This document shows positions 1 through 9,357 of a stretch of DNA of 64,000 bases, one piece after another. This DNA comes from Oscillospiraceae bacterium. Lineage in GTDB: Bacteria; Bacillota; Clostridia; UMGS1810. Numbering within the stretch: position 1 is the stretch's first letter; the number at the start of each line of letters is the position of its first letter. Both the position numbers and the translations under genes were made by a program. The DNA lies in the NCBI GenBank assembly GCA_015068825.1, contig SVJU01000009.1:1-64000 (forward strand), written 5' to 3'. The notes beneath the pieces were generated by a model that was not told where the DNA came from, made no database searches, and saw only the letters and a program-made list of their open reading frames with translations.

Positions 1-40
1 AAATATTTGCTAACCTATAATATTATATAATATATATTTA

Positions 41-73
41 AAAGCAGTCCAATTCGGACTGCTTTTATTTTTT
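41..73 (+). terminator. Terminator of an off-window upstream gene
   Basis: A 10-bp perfect stem (41-50 with 56-65), 5-nt loop and a following T-rich run. It lies upstream of feoA and most likely ends a plus-strand gene whose body is outside the window. Confidence 0.75.
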
Positions 74-106
74 GCAAAAATTGTAGCAGTTTGTAGTTTT
101 TGCCCA

Positions 107-112
107 TATAAT
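107..112 (+). promoter_or_regulatory. Possible -10 box of the feoAB promoter
   Basis: A perfect TATAAT lies 45 bases before the feoA start, inside the only intergenic space in front of the operon. The best upstream partner is TTGTAG at 81-86, but the 20-bp spacer is too long to be convincing. I see no obvious Fur box, though a degenerate site could be missed by eye. Confidence 0.35.
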
Positions 113-156
113 ACATTAAGCTTATATACCAAATAATTTAAAAGAGGTAAAATATT

Positions 157-405
157 ATGTATAAAGGTACTTGCTTAAATGATTTGTCAGTGGGCCAAAA
201 AGCACTTGTAAAAGAAATAAAAGCTACAGGAAGTATGCGAAGACGACTTCTTGATATCGGACTTATAAATAATACCAAAATTGAATGTGTGGGTCAAAGT
301 CCTTCGGGTGATCCTAAAGCATATTTAATAAGAGGCGCTGTTATTGCCATCCGTTCTGAAGACGGAAAGAACATTTTAATAAATCTTATTGATAAGGAGG
401 ATTAA
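157..405 (+). CDS. feoA: FeoA, ferrous iron transport accessory protein
   Basis: Small (82 aa) cytoplasmic SH3-like protein that works with the FeoB iron permease. The core reads as FeoA: MRRRLLDIGLI in the first half, then a beta-rich stretch with GDPKAYLIRG and a C-terminal AIRSEDGKNI. AGAGGT lies at 143-148, eight bases before the ATG. The feoB reading frame begins 1 base after the feoA stop, so the two are co-transcribed and probably translationally coupled. Length is normal for FeoA. No FeoC follows, which is common in Clostridia. Confidence 0.93.
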   Translation: MYKGTCLNDLSVGQKALVKEIKATGSMRRRLLDIGLINNTKIECVGQSPSGDPKAYLIRGAVIAIRSEDGKNILINLIDKED

Positions 406-406
406 T

Positions 407-2569
407 TTGGGATTAACAAATGCTTCTGTGGGTAAAAACATTTCTAACGAAAAGCTTATTATTAAAAGAAAAAATCCAAACGACAAAGTCGTTGCACTTG
501 CAGGAAATCCAAATGTAGGCAAAAGCACAGTTTTTAACGCACTTACAGGACTTAATCAGCATACTGGAAACTGGCCCGGAAAAACTGTTGCAAATGCTCA
601 GGGATATTATGAAAGCAAAAAGAATTCTTATGTTCTTGTTGATATTCCGGGAACATATTCTCTTATGGCACATTCGGTCGAAGAAGAGATTGCAAGAAAT
701 TTTATATGTTTTGAAGAAAAAGATGCTGTAATAGTTGTATGTGATGCAACTTGTCTTGAAAGAAATTTGAATCTCGTTCTGCAAACTATTGAAATATATA
801 AAAAAGTTATTGTTTGCGTTAACTTGATTGATGAAGCAAAAAGAAAAAGCATAAAAATAAACATTCAGAATCTAAAAAAACTTCTTGGTGTACCTGTAGT
901 ATGCAGCAATGCGCAAAACAAAAAAAGTCTTGAAAGCTTAATAAATACACTTGATGAAACAGTAAATAACAGCATCGAATTCTCTCCAATACAAATAAAG
1001 TATTGCTACGAATTAGAAACGGCAATCGGCATTGTTGAAGAAAAAATTCCAAATAATATTAAAGATAAATTAAATTCCAGATGGCTTTCGTTAAAATTAA
1101 TTGAAAATGATAAATCATTAATAGATGAAATCAATTGTTATATAGGTTTTGATATTCTAAGTTCAAAAGAACTTAAAAATGCCATCGATAACGCCAGAGA
1201 AATCCTTTTAAAACATGATATTCGTATTAATGAAATTTCAGATTTAATTGTGTCTTCAACAATGACAATAGCAGAGGATATATCAAAAAAATGCGTTACA
1301 TATGAAAAAGATGAATATTCACAATCTGACAGAAAGATAGATAAAATTCTTACAAGTCGCCTTACAGGATACCCTGTTATGATATTGCTTCTTGCTCTTG
1401 TTTTTTATATAACCATCAGCGGTGCAAATTACCCATCAAAACTTCTGTCAGATTTTCTTTTTAGTATTCAGGATAAATTGATGGAATTTTTAATATATAT
1501 TAATTTTCCAAAATTTTTACGGGATATTATTGTACTTGGTATGTACAGAGTACTTGCATGGGTTGTATCTGTAATGCTCCCTCCTATGGCAATTTTCTTT
1601 CCGTTATTTACACTTCTGGAAGACTTGGGATATCTTCCAAGAATTGCATATAATCTTGATAAAACATTTAAAAAGTGCTGTGCCTGCGGAAAACAAGCAC
1701 TTACAATGTGCATGGGTTTTGGTTGCAACGCTGCAGGCATTATTGGCTGCAGAATTATAGATTCACCAAGGGAAAGGCTTCTTGCAATACTTACAAACAA
1801 TTTCGTACCTTGTAACGGAAGATTTCCGGCAATGATTTCAATAATTACTATGTTTTTTATAGGTACAACAAATTTGAATTTTATCACAACTTTATACTCT
1901 GCATTTTTTCTTACGCTTATAATCTTACTGGGAATTTCAACAACTTTTTTGATAACAAAAATTTTATCGTGTACAATTTTAAAGGGTGTACCTTCTTCAT
2001 TTACTCTTGAACTTCCGCCATATCGAAAACCTCAAATAGGAAAACTAATTGTTCGTTCTGTTTTTGACAGAACTTTGTTTGTATTATTAAGAGCTATAAG
2101 TGTAGCTGCACCCGCTGGTATTATTATTTATCTTAGTGCCAATGTGCATATAAACGATATTAGTATTCTCAATCACTGTGCATTGTTTTTAGATCCATTC
2201 GCGCGTTTTCTGGGCCTTGACGGTATAATACTTATTGCATTCATTTTGGGATTTCCTGCAAACGAAATAGTTATACCAATTATAATAATGGCTTATATGG
2301 CAAAAGGAACTTTAATAGAACTAACCGATATTAACGAAATAAAAAATTTATTTATTGCAAATGGTTGGAATTTTATTACCGCTACCTGCACAATTTTGTT
2401 TTCGCTGTTTCATTGGCCGTGTTCTACAACTGTAATAACAATAAAAAAAGAAACAGGAAGCATAAAATGGACTTTACTGTCAATTATACTCCCTACTCTT
2501 ATCGGATTTTTAACATGTGCAATTTTTGCTAATGTAGCAAAATTTATTATTTTTTTAGCCAATATATAA
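407..2569 (+). CDS. feoB: FeoB, ferrous iron transporter with GTPase domain
   Basis: Ferrous iron permease of the cytoplasmic membrane, 720 aa. The N-terminal G domain has G1 GNPNVGKS (about residues 33-40), the switch region with HTGNWPG, G3 DIPGTYSL and G4 NLID. It is followed by a helical spacer and about eight membrane segments with the conserved Cys-rich stretch CCACGKQALTMCMGFGCNAA, and a second Gate-like segment near the C-terminus. The frame is open further upstream inside feoA, but the SD AAGGAGG at 394-400 points to the TTG at 407 (6-nt spacing) as the start. Length is in the family range. Ends just before a bidirectional terminator. Confidence 0.95.
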   Translation: MGLTNASVGKNISNEKLIIKRKNPNDKVVALAGNPNVGKSTVFNALTGLNQHTGNWPGKTVANAQGYYESKKNSYVLVDIPGTYSLMAHSVEEEIARNFICFEEKDAVIVVCDATCLERNLNLVLQTIEIYKKVIVCVNLIDEAKRKSIKINIQNLKKLLGVPVVCSNAQNKKSLESLINTLDETVNNSIEFSPIQIKYCYELETAIGIVEEKIPNNIKDKLNSRWLSLKLIENDKSLIDEINCYIGFDILSSKELKNAIDNAREILLKHDIRINEISDLIVSSTMTIAEDISKKCVTYEKDEYSQSDRKIDKILTSRLTGYPVMILLLALVFYITISGANYPSKLLSDFLFSIQDKLMEFLIYINFPKFLRDIIVLGMYRVLAWVVSVMLPPMAIFFPLFTLLEDLGYLPRIAYNLDKTFKKCCACGKQALTMCMGFGCNAAGIIGCRIIDSPRERLLAILTNNFVPCNGRFPAMISIITMFFIGTTNLNFITTLYSAFFLTLIILLGISTTFLITKILSCTILKGVPSSFTLELPPYRKPQIGKLIVRSVFDRTLFVLLRAISVAAPAGIIIYLSANVHINDISILNHCALFLDPFARFLGLDGIILIAFILGFPANEIVIPIIIMAYMAKGTLIELTDINEIKNLFIANGWNFITATCTILFSLFHWPCSTTVITIKKETGSIKWTLLSIILPTLIGFLTCAIFANVAKFIIFLANI

Positions 2570-2570
2570 A

Positions 2571-2608
2571 AACAAGACTGGCATTAAAATGTCAGTCTTG
2601 TTTTTTAA
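2571..2608. terminator. Bidirectional terminator between feoB and the SLH gene
   Basis: Long hairpin (2571-2585 pairing with 2588-2602, top pairs probably open) with A-run on the left and T-run on the right, so it can stop both the plus-strand feoB transcript and the converging minus-strand transcript ending at 2614. Confidence 0.85.
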
Positions 2609-2613
2609 TTTAT

Positions 2614-4449
2614 TTATCCAATTACAATAACGGTTGTAGCTTCAAACACACCAGATGAAATAGAACCAATTACGGTTATATGTGAACCTGCAGCAATTGT
2701 TTTTAATGAAGCTTCTTTACCAGTAGAGTTATTCATAATCTTTGTATTCTTTCCTACAAATACCGACTGAGTAATTTTCTGAGCCATAGCTTCATCAAAA
2801 TATGTTACCTGAATCAATCCATAAGCCGCATTTACAAGATCAACAGTTCCGCTGATCTGAGTTACTGTTTCAACAGGAGAAGTTTCAATTTTAGTAATTG
2901 TATCACTTTCAAGTGTAAGTTTAGCACTTGTAGCAAGTCTCAAATCATAAATCGAACCTTTTACACCATTAACAAAAATTTCAACACTATTTGCAAGTGC
3001 ATATTCTTTGCTTTCACCATTTAGTTTAATTACAACCTTTGGATTATCTGTAATATGAATTTCTTCAACAAATCCTGTTGAATTAGAAGTTTTACTTGTA
3101 GCAATAACTTTTGTGATATATCCATATTCTAAAGTTATACTTACCGAATCACCAGCAACAATATCAGCAAGTGTTGCAGTTGTTTTACTATTTTTGTTAA
3201 CAGATACTGTATTGCCTGCGATACATTCAACTATTCTGTCATCAGTATTCAAAACAGTTAAAACAACGCCATTTGTACCAATTGTTACATCCTCTACAAC
3301 ACCTTTTACAATTTCTGTTTTCTGCTTTGCATTGAGAATAGTAACTTTACCTTTTTTCACTGTAACTTCTGCATAATCACCTGTTTTTAAAGCTGAAACA
3401 GAAGAAGGCTCGCCATCAAAATTAACAACTACTGTATCGCTAACCGGAAATTCAACAGATTCTGTTTCTGTATTTTCTAAAAATTTGTTAAATTTAATAA
3501 CAGTACCAAGTTTAGCACTTTTTGCAATTGAACTGATAGATGCTTTAAAACTTTCTTCGACATCTGGAGTAATAAAATCAACAGAGAACAAAGAGCCGTT
3601 TTTAGTAGTAATTACACCTTCATAACCAACGACTATATCATCTGCAGAAATTTTTTCACCCTCAAATCTGAGTGATGTTTCGTCTTTTATGGTGTATCCA
3701 TACTGTTCGCCATTTTTATCTTTAAATCTTAATACACCAATTAGAGGATCAACACTTGAAACTATAGCACTAAATCTTTCAAAACCAGCAAGTGCTTTAA
3801 GTTTATACAAAACAACTGCCATCTGAGCACGGGTAACTGTTGTATTTGGAGAAAATTCGTTTTCTGATACACCCTGCATTAAACCCTGTTCAGTTACATA
3901 CTCAACATATTTTTTTGCATATGAAGGAATTTCAGATTCATCAGAATAATCCAAAACAGATACAAGGTTCTGTTTTACTTTTTCTTCTGCACCCATTGCT
4001 TTTGTAAGAATAACAGCAAGTTCGTATCTTTTTAATCCCTGATTAACATTAGAACTACCTATGTAATCTGAAAGTTCTTTTTCAAGAAGTGTTCCATTAG
4101 CTAAAAGATAAACAATTTCGTTTTCGCCAAAAGGAAGTTCATATGATTCTACATCTAAACCAAATTTATCATATACAGTACTTATAAAATCTTCATTAGC
4201 ATCATCATTAACACCAAGTACTCTTGCAGCAAGAACTAAAGATTCAAGTTTTGATACTGTTTTTTCCGGACGGAATGTACCATCTTCATAACCTAAAATT
4301 ATTTTTTCACTTGCCATACTCTCGATTGCTTCTGATGCCCATGCATACGATTCGGTAACATCAGCAAATGTTGATGCAAATGACATCGTAAATGTTGAAA
4401 GCACCATCACCATTGCAAGCACAAGGCTCATTAACTTAAACTTTTTCAT
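2614..4449 (-). CDS. Secreted protein with three N-terminal SLH domains
   Basis: 611 aa surface protein. A signal peptide covers residues 1-25 or so (KKFK, hydrophobic core, cleavage near SFA). Three SLH domains follow at about 28-80 (FADVTES, GYEDGTFRPEKTVSKLE), 100-153 (divergent) and 167-218 (NEFSPNTTVTRAQMAVVLYKL); these bind pyruvylated secondary cell-wall polymer. The rest (about 220-611) is predicted beta-rich with several repeating short segments resembling small beta-barrel or Ig-like units, and no catalytic motif I recognise. SD AAGGAGG precedes the ATG. The gene begins only 29 bases after tsaD, so it may be read from the prfA-tsaD operon, odd company for a surface protein; an internal promoter in tsaD is possible. 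Confidence 0.85.
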   Translation of the reverse strand: MKKFKLMSLVLAMVMVLSTFTMSFASTFADVTESYAWASEAIESMASEKIILGYEDGTFRPEKTVSKLESLVLAARVLGVNDDANEDFISTVYDKFGLDVESYELPFGENEIVYLLANGTLLEKELSDYIGSSNVNQGLKRYELAVILTKAMGAEEKVKQNLVSVLDYSDESEIPSYAKKYVEYVTEQGLMQGVSENEFSPNTTVTRAQMAVVLYKLKALAGFERFSAIVSSVDPLIGVLRFKDKNGEQYGYTIKDETSLRFEGEKISADDIVVGYEGVITTKNGSLFSVDFITPDVEESFKASISSIAKSAKLGTVIKFNKFLENTETESVEFPVSDTVVVNFDGEPSSVSALKTGDYAEVTVKKGKVTILNAKQKTEIVKGVVEDVTIGTNGVVLTVLNTDDRIVECIAGNTVSVNKNSKTTATLADIVAGDSVSITLEYGYITKVIATSKTSNSTGFVEEIHITDNPKVVIKLNGESKEYALANSVEIFVNGVKGSIYDLRLATSAKLTLESDTITKIETSPVETVTQISGTVDLVNAAYGLIQVTYFDEAMAQKITQSVFVGKNTKIMNNSTGKEASLKTIAAGSHITVIGSISSGVFEATTVIVIG

Positions 4450-4478
4450 CTGTAAAACCTCCTTAAAAATTTAAAAAA

Positions 4479-5483
4479 TTATTCTACACTTAAATAAGGA
4501 ATGGCATTTAAAGTCATATCCTTAAAATTTTTGTTTTGATACTCATAATATCCTGAGCACGCTATCATTGCTGCATTATCGGTGCAATAAACCGGCGAAG
4601 GGTAATAAAGCTTTAATTTGCCTTTTTGTAATTCAAGCTCACTTCTGAGTGCACTGTTTGATGCAACGCCACCCGCAATTGCAATTTTATCCACACCCAT
4701 TTTTTTTGCTGCAGCAATAAGATTTTTTGATAACACCTCTACAACGCTTTTTTGAAAAGAAGCTGCAATATCGCTTATATTATAAGGTTCATTCTTCTGT
4801 TCAAGGTTATGAAGATAATTTATAACCCCTGTTTTAATTCCACTGAAACTAAAATCAAAATTATCTTTTCCAAACGAAACCTGTTTAAAACTTACAAAAT
4901 CAGCGTTGCCCTTCTTCGCCTCTGCATCAATTTTCGGGCCACCAGGATACCCCAATCCCAAAACTCTTGCAACCTTGTCAAAGGCTTCGCCTGCAGCATC
5001 ATCTCGAGTTTGACCTAAAATTTTGAACTTTGTGTAATCTTCAACAAGTATTATGTGACTATGTCCACCCGATGCCACAAGACATACAAATGGCGGCTGT
5101 AAATCTTTGTGTTCAATAAAGTTTGCACAAATATGTCCTCTTATGTGATGAACTCCAACAAGTGGTTTATTAAGCGATAAAGCAAGTGCTTTTGCAGTTG
5201 ATACACCAACTAAAAGTGCTCCTACAAGCCCTGGTGCATAGGTAACAGCGATTGCATCAATATCATCTAAAGTTATATTGGCATCTTTTATTGCTTCTTC
5301 AATTACATCACTTATCACTTCAAGATGCTTTCTTGATGCAATTTCAGGAACAACTCCACCATATTTCTGATGAATTTTTATTTGTGATGAAATCACATTT
5401 GATAAAACCTTTCGACCATCCTCAACAACCGCCGCACTGGTTTCATCACAAGATGATTCAATTCCTAATATTAATGCCGTAAT
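4479..5483 (-). CDS. tsaD: TsaD, tRNA N6-threonylcarbamoyladenosine transferase subunit
   Basis: Transfers the threonylcarbamoyl group from TC-AMP to A37 of ANN-decoding tRNAs, acting with TsaB and TsaE. ASKHA fold: N-terminal [15 protein letters not shown], metal-binding HIRGH at about residues 113-117, GGHSH, and C-terminal [10 protein letters not shown]. The first ATG/GTG/TTG in frame is a GTG at 5396, but that would delete the conserved N-terminal phosphate loop (30 residues), which is plainly encoded upstream in the same frame. No ATG, GTG or TTG exists there; the only codon correctly placed after an SD (AAGGGGG, 5489-5495, spacing 5) is ATT at 5481-5483, giving 334 aa, the normal family length. 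The start is therefore probably AUU. Follows rimI with a 3-base gap between rimI stop and this start's frame. Confidence 0.93.
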   Translation of the reverse strand: MTALILGIESSCDETSAAVVEDGRKVLSNVISSQIKIHQKYGGVVPEIASRKHLEVISDVIEEAIKDANITLDDIDAIAVTYAPGLVGALLVGVSTAKALALSLNKPLVGVHHIRGHICANFIEHKDLQPPFVCLVASGGHSHIILVEDYTKFKILGQTRDDAAGEAFDKVARVLGLGYPGGPKIDAEAKKGNADFVSFKQVSFGKDNFDFSFSGIKTGVINYLHNLEQKNEPYNISDIAASFQKSVVEVLSKNLIAAAKKMGVDKIAIAGGVASNSALRSELELQKGKLKLYYPSPVYCTDNAAMIACSGYYEYQNKNFKDMTLNAIPYLSVE

Positions 5484-5485
5484 TT

Positions 5486-5941
5486 CTACCCCCTTAAAAG
5501 CTTTTTGGTCATTAAATAAGCATTTTCGTTGTTATACTTTGTATAATAACCTTTTCTTTCTCCAACAATATCAAAGCCAAGTTTCTGATATAGCTTAACA
5601 GCAGCCTCATTACCTACTCTGACATCAAGATTTATGTAAAGAATAAAATGCTTTTTGCAATAATCAAAAATCTCGTCAAATATTTTAGATGCAATGCCTT
5701 TTTGCCTGTATCTTTCTACAGAACAAATTCGTAAAATCTCGACTTCGTCACAAACATAAGTAATTATTGCATAACCAACTATTGTTTTACCAAGTTTGGC
5801 TACATAAATCACGCAATTACCTACTTTGTAAGTTGATATAATATCATCAACACTCCAGAAATCTTCTTTAAAACACTCTTTTTCAATCTGAGAAATTGTT
5901 TTAAAATCAGTTTCTTCAGCCAAAGATACTTTTATATCCAT
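5486..5941 (-). CDS. rimI: RimI-type ribosomal-protein-alanine N-acetyltransferase
   Basis: GNAT-fold acetyltransferase, 151 aa. Acetyl-CoA binding motif A is visible in the centre ([17 protein letters not shown]), followed by the typical C-terminal [23 protein letters not shown]. In the family it acetylates the N-terminal alanine of ribosomal protein S18; here the assignment rests on family resemblance and its place directly before tsaD, a conserved pairing in Firmicutes. SD AGGAGAAG overlaps the end of the preceding sua5 gene, so translation is coupled. Confidence 0.88.
   Translation of the reverse strand: MDIKVSLAEETDFKTISQIEKECFKEDFWSVDDIISTYKVGNCVIYVAKLGKTIVGYAIITYVCDEVEILRICSVERYRQKGIASKIFDEIFDYCKKHFILYINLDVRVGNEAAVKLYQKLGFDIVGERKGYYTKYNNENAYLMTKKLLRG
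5489..5495 (-). promoter_or_regulatory. Ribosome binding site deciding the tsaD start
   Basis: AAGGGGG on the minus strand, lying inside the last codons of rimI. It is five bases upstream of the ATT codon at 5483 and over 90 bases from the first conventional start codon, so it supports an AUU start for tsaD. Confidence 0.6.
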
Positions 5942-5956
5942 TAAATAATACTTCTC

Positions 5957-6958
5957 CTAAACTTCTATAATCTTATATCCGGCAGATTTAAAAATTCTGT
6001 TTTTAACCGCTACTCCAATTCCATTGGAATTTTCAAATTGAGCATATATAACGTCAATACCATTATCGTCAAATTCTCTTAAACTATCATAAAGACAAGC
6101 AGCGTATGATTTCATATCACAACCTGCATATATCACATAATCTGCACCATCGTATTTTGAATCTTTATATGCCAGAACGCCGATTTTTTGAGTTTTGTTA
6201 CTTATTTTATCAAGTATAAACCTCTGGCATTTTTCTTTTTCTCCCATTACAACGAAAACATCAGCATTAGGAGAGTAATGCGTATATTTCATTCCCGGGC
6301 ACTTAGGTGTCTTAACATCTTTTACATCCTTATAGTCATCTTTTATTTTATCAGTCACCGATAAAATATCTTCATATGTAACTGCTCCGGGTCTTAAAAT
6401 TTTAAATTCATCGCCAGACACATCCAAAATTGTCGACTCTATTCCAACATCACAATTCCCACCGTCTATAATAAAATCAACTCTTCCAACCATATCATCA
6501 CAAACATATTTTAAACTTGTTGGGCTTGGAGAACCAGAAATATTGGCAGATGGTGCTGCAACATAACGGGTACTTAATTTAATAAGCTTTTGTGCAGTTT
6601 CATTTGATGGAAATCTTACTGCTACAGTATTTAATCCTGCCGTAACCTTATTTGGAACTATATCTGCCTTTTCAAATATCATTGTAATAGGTCCGGGCCA
6701 GAATTTTTCCATTATTTTTTTTGCATCATCTGATATGTTTTTTGTTATTTTATAAATATCGTTTATATCGGCAATATGAATAATCAAAGGATTATCACTC
6801 GGTCTTCCCTTTGCTTTATAAATTTTTTCTATTGCCTCTTCGTTTAACGCATCTGCGCCAAGTCCATAAACAGTTTCAGTAGGAAAAACCACCGTTCCAC
6901 CGTTTTGCAGGCACTTAGCTGCATCGTTTAAATCATTTGACTTTACAATTTTTGTCAT
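5957..6958 (-). CDS. ywlC: Threonylcarbamoyl-AMP synthase, Sua5 type
   Basis: Makes threonylcarbamoyl-AMP from threonine, bicarbonate and ATP, the first step of t6A synthesis. At 333 aa it is the long Sua5/YwlC form: YrdC domain (about residues 1-200) with the signature KxR region KIYKAKGRPSDNPLIIH, SAPSANISGSPSPTS-like nucleotide site, and a C-terminal Sua5 domain (about 230-333) ending in YAQFENSNGIGVAVKNRI. It sits between prfA (3-base gap) and rimI-tsaD, so both TsaC/Sua5 and TsaD are in one operon, while TsaB and TsaE are not in the window. Confidence 0.94.
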   Translation of the reverse strand: MTKIVKSNDLNDAAKCLQNGGTVVFPTETVYGLGADALNEEAIEKIYKAKGRPSDNPLIIHIADINDIYKITKNISDDAKKIMEKFWPGPITMIFEKADIVPNKVTAGLNTVAVRFPSNETAQKLIKLSTRYVAAPSANISGSPSPTSLKYVCDDMVGRVDFIIDGGNCDVGIESTILDVSGDEFKILRPGAVTYEDILSVTDKIKDDYKDVKDVKTPKCPGMKYTHYSPNADVFVVMGEKEKCQRFILDKISNKTQKIGVLAYKDSKYDGADYVIYAGCDMKSYAACLYDSLREFDDNGIDVIYAQFENSNGIGVAVKNRIFKSAGYKIIEV

Positions 6959-6961
6959 TAA

Positions 6962-8029
6962 TTACTCACTCATTTTAAGTTTTTCGCTTTGGTCTGCAGT
7001 GATAAGAGCCTCTATTACTTCATTTAAATCACCGTTTAAAACCATGTCAAGTTTATGAAGTGTTAACCCAATTCTATGGTCAGTAACTCTTCCCTGCGGA
7101 AAGTTATAAGTTCTTATTCTTTCGCTTCTGTCACCAGTTCCAACCTGATTTTTTCTTTCTTCAGAAATTTCGGCATTCTGTGCCGAAATTGCCATATCAT
7201 AAACACGTGATCTAAGAATTTTCATAGCTTTTTCTTTATTTTTAAGCTGTGATTTTTCATCCTGACACGATACAACAACACCTGTTGGAATATGTGTGAT
7301 TCTGACTGCAGAGTCAGTTGTGTTTACACACTGTCCGCCAGGTCCGCCAGCTCTGAAAACATCTATTCTTAAATCGTTTGGATTAATATCAACTTCAACC
7401 TCTTCAACTTCAGGAAGAACCGCAACTGTTACGGTAGATGTATGAATTCTGCCACCTGATTCTGTTGAAGGAATACGCTGAACCCTATGAACACCGCTTT
7501 CAAATTTCAATCTACTGTAAGCACCTTTGCCGTTAATGGCAAAAGATACTTCTTTATACCCACCAATATCAGTTTCATTTGCAGAAAGCATTTCGGTTTT
7601 CCAATGCATTGATTCAGCATACATAGAATACATTCTCAAAAGGTCTGATGCAAAAAGTGCTGCTTCATCGCCGCCTGCACCGCCTCTTATTTCCATAATA
7701 ACGTTTTTGTCGTCATTTTCGTCTTTTGGAAGAAGAAGAATCTTTATTTCCTGTTCAATCTCTTCTATTTTTTCTTTGCTTTCACTAAGTTCAAGTTCAG
7801 CAAGCTCTTTCATATCTTTATCGTCGCTTGTTTCAATAATTTCTTTTGCCTCGTCTATATTTTCGCAAACAAGCTTATATTCTTTATATTTTTCAACAAT
7901 GGGAGCAATATCCGAATGTTCTTTACAAAGTTTTTGCCAAAGTTTCTGGTCTGCAATAACCTCAGGATCAGAAATCTTTTTTTCGAGCTCCTCAAATCTA
8001 CCTTCTATAAAGGATAATTTCTCAAACAT
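6962..8029 (-). CDS. prfA: Peptide chain release factor 1
   Basis: Recognises UAA/UAG stop codons and triggers peptide release. 355 aa with the catalytic GGQ loop ([17 protein letters not shown]) and the codon-recognition tripeptide as PST in [14 protein letters not shown] (family PxT). The open frame extends to a TTG at 8041, but GAGGTG at 8034-8039 and the conserved N-terminus [11 protein letters not shown] favour the ATG at 8029. First gene of the prfA-sua5-rimI-tsaD operon. A PrmC methyltransferase, often next to prfA, is not present here. Confidence 0.96.
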   Translation of the reverse strand: MFEKLSFIEGRFEELEKKISDPEVIADQKLWQKLCKEHSDIAPIVEKYKEYKLVCENIDEAKEIIETSDDKDMKELAELELSESKEKIEEIEQEIKILLLPKDENDDKNVIMEIRGGAGGDEAALFASDLLRMYSMYAESMHWKTEMLSANETDIGGYKEVSFAINGKGAYSRLKFESGVHRVQRIPSTESGGRIHTSTVTVAVLPEVEEVEVDINPNDLRIDVFRAGGPGGQCVNTTDSAVRITHIPTGVVVSCQDEKSQLKNKEKAMKILRSRVYDMAISAQNAEISEERKNQVGTGDRSERIRTYNFPQGRVTDHRIGLTLHKLDMVLNGDLNEVIEALITADQSEKLKMSE

Positions 8030-8134
8030 ATTACACCTCAAAATTCAACAAACAAGTAATAATTTTACTTACATTTATGCTTGTAGTAAGTTTATCATAT
8101 TTTTTTAAACAAATAAAGTATTTTTTATTAAAAT

Positions 8135-8153
8135 TAACATTACTGTAATATTA
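8135..8153. promoter_or_regulatory. Near-perfect palindrome upstream of prfA
   Basis: TAACATTAC-T-GTAATATTA, 9-bp arms with one mismatch, in the 162-base space between spoIIP and prfA. Possible operator; no convincing -35/-10 pair for the prfA operon could be fixed in this very AT-rich region. Confidence 0.3.
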
Positions 8154-8191
8154 GCACAAAATGTAGTATATTTTTAACATTTTTTTAACTT

Positions 8192-9307
8192 TTAGACACA
8201 AAGGTCATTAATAACATCCCCCATAGTATCGCCAAGATATTTAATGCTTACCAAAGCCTCATCAAGTGTATTGCCATTTGTACCTACTTCTACCAGAAGC
8301 GAACCTTTTGTAGCATGAAGATTAAACCTCTCCCTTCGTAAATTTATAGGCCGTGCAAGATTTGGATAACACCGTTCTAACCTGTCCTGAAGCTGCATTG
8401 CAAATCTTAAATTATCTTCCCAGGTATCAAACTCAAGTCCCATTGAATCTGTACCACATACAAGCATTATCTGCGCTGCCTTTTCACCGTTTATTTCACA
8501 AGTAAATTTAACCTTATTATCAGCATCTCCAAGTGCATCACGGTGCAAATCAAAGACAATCTGAATAGAAGGATATAAATTTAGATTCTTATTAATGGTT
8601 TTAAGCGTATTAATATACGAATTCGTATATGACGGATAATCATGTACTGTTTTGTCGTGTATAACACCAATCCCCTTATTTTCAAGTATTTTTTTGAGTT
8701 CACTCCCTACCCTTATCACATTATAATTTTCATCCTGCGTTCTGTCTGTATCGCTAACTATATATTCACCGTTCGAATGATACGCTTCAGATGAGTGTGT
8801 ATGAACAATAAGCACCATAGGATTTTCAAATGTCTTTTTAAAAGAAGGTTTTTCACTTAAAATACTCTGCACATCAACCTTATAGCTTGTTTCATTTTTT
8901 ATCTGAAGATTTTTTGATGAATTCTGGCTTTCAACAACATTTGCATTTTCATCTTTTTTCATTTCTGATACTGGATTATTGTCAACAATCTCAACCTTTG
9001 GTATAACACCACCTTCTAAAAGCGAAGGAAAAGTATCAAGCAAAAAACTTTTTGGCGAAAAATATTCTTTATAAATATACTCAATAAATGTTTTTAATAC
9101 CTTTTCGTAAACAGATTTTTCATTTATATTTTTTGAATTTACAATTACATTGCTCAACAAAGATTTTTGAAAACCCGTGCTTGTCTTAAATTCAGGCAAA
9201 TTAAAAAGCAAAAGATATATCGACAATAATATAAAAAAACAAAACAAAAAAACTTTTGCAGTTTCTCTTTTTTTTACCGCTTTGTATTTCAATATTTTTC
9301 CCTCCAT
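8192..9307 (-). CDS. spoIIP: Stage II sporulation protein P (SpoIIP)
   Basis: Membrane-anchored cell-wall amidase/endopeptidase that, with SpoIID and SpoIIM, digests septal peptidoglycan during forespore engulfment. 371 aa: one N-terminal membrane anchor (about residues 18-36), a variable linker, then the SpoIIP catalytic domain with VLIVHTHSSEAY (metal-binding His and Glu), FDLHRDALGD and the C-terminal LLVEVGTNGNTLDEA. Start: ATG 9307 has AAGGAAG eight bases upstream; a TTG at 9292 preceded by GGAGG is an alternative that would remove five residues. Lies directly downstream of gpr, the usual arrangement in endospore formers. Confidence 0.93.
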   Translation of the reverse strand: MEGKILKYKAVKKRETAKVFLFCFFILLSIYLLLFNLPEFKTSTGFQKSLLSNVIVNSKNINEKSVYEKVLKTFIEYIYKEYFSPKSFLLDTFPSLLEGGVIPKVEIVDNNPVSEMKKDENANVVESQNSSKNLQIKNETSYKVDVQSILSEKPSFKKTFENPMVLIVHTHSSEAYHSNGEYIVSDTDRTQDENYNVIRVGSELKKILENKGIGVIHDKTVHDYPSYTNSYINTLKTINKNLNLYPSIQIVFDLHRDALGDADNKVKFTCEINGEKAAQIMLVCGTDSMGLEFDTWEDNLRFAMQLQDRLERCYPNLARPINLRRERFNLHATKGSLLVEVGTNGNTLDEALVSIKYLGDTMGDVINDLCV

Positions 9308-9357
9308 AAAATCAACTTCCTTAAGTCAATATTTATGTTCAGGATATCAATTTTATG

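Noticed and set aside
1468-1887. 139-codon minus-strand open frame inside feoB
   Set aside because: Antisense to the membrane domain of feoB with no SD or promoter.
5394-5396. GTG as start of tsaD
   Set aside because: It would remove the conserved [11 protein letters not shown]-terminus that is encoded upstream in frame, and it has no SD.
7527-8108. 193-codon Ser-rich open frame on the plus strand
   Set aside because: Entirely antisense to prfA; the Ser-rich composition is the mirror of Glu/Lys codons in prfA and there is no credible ribosome site.
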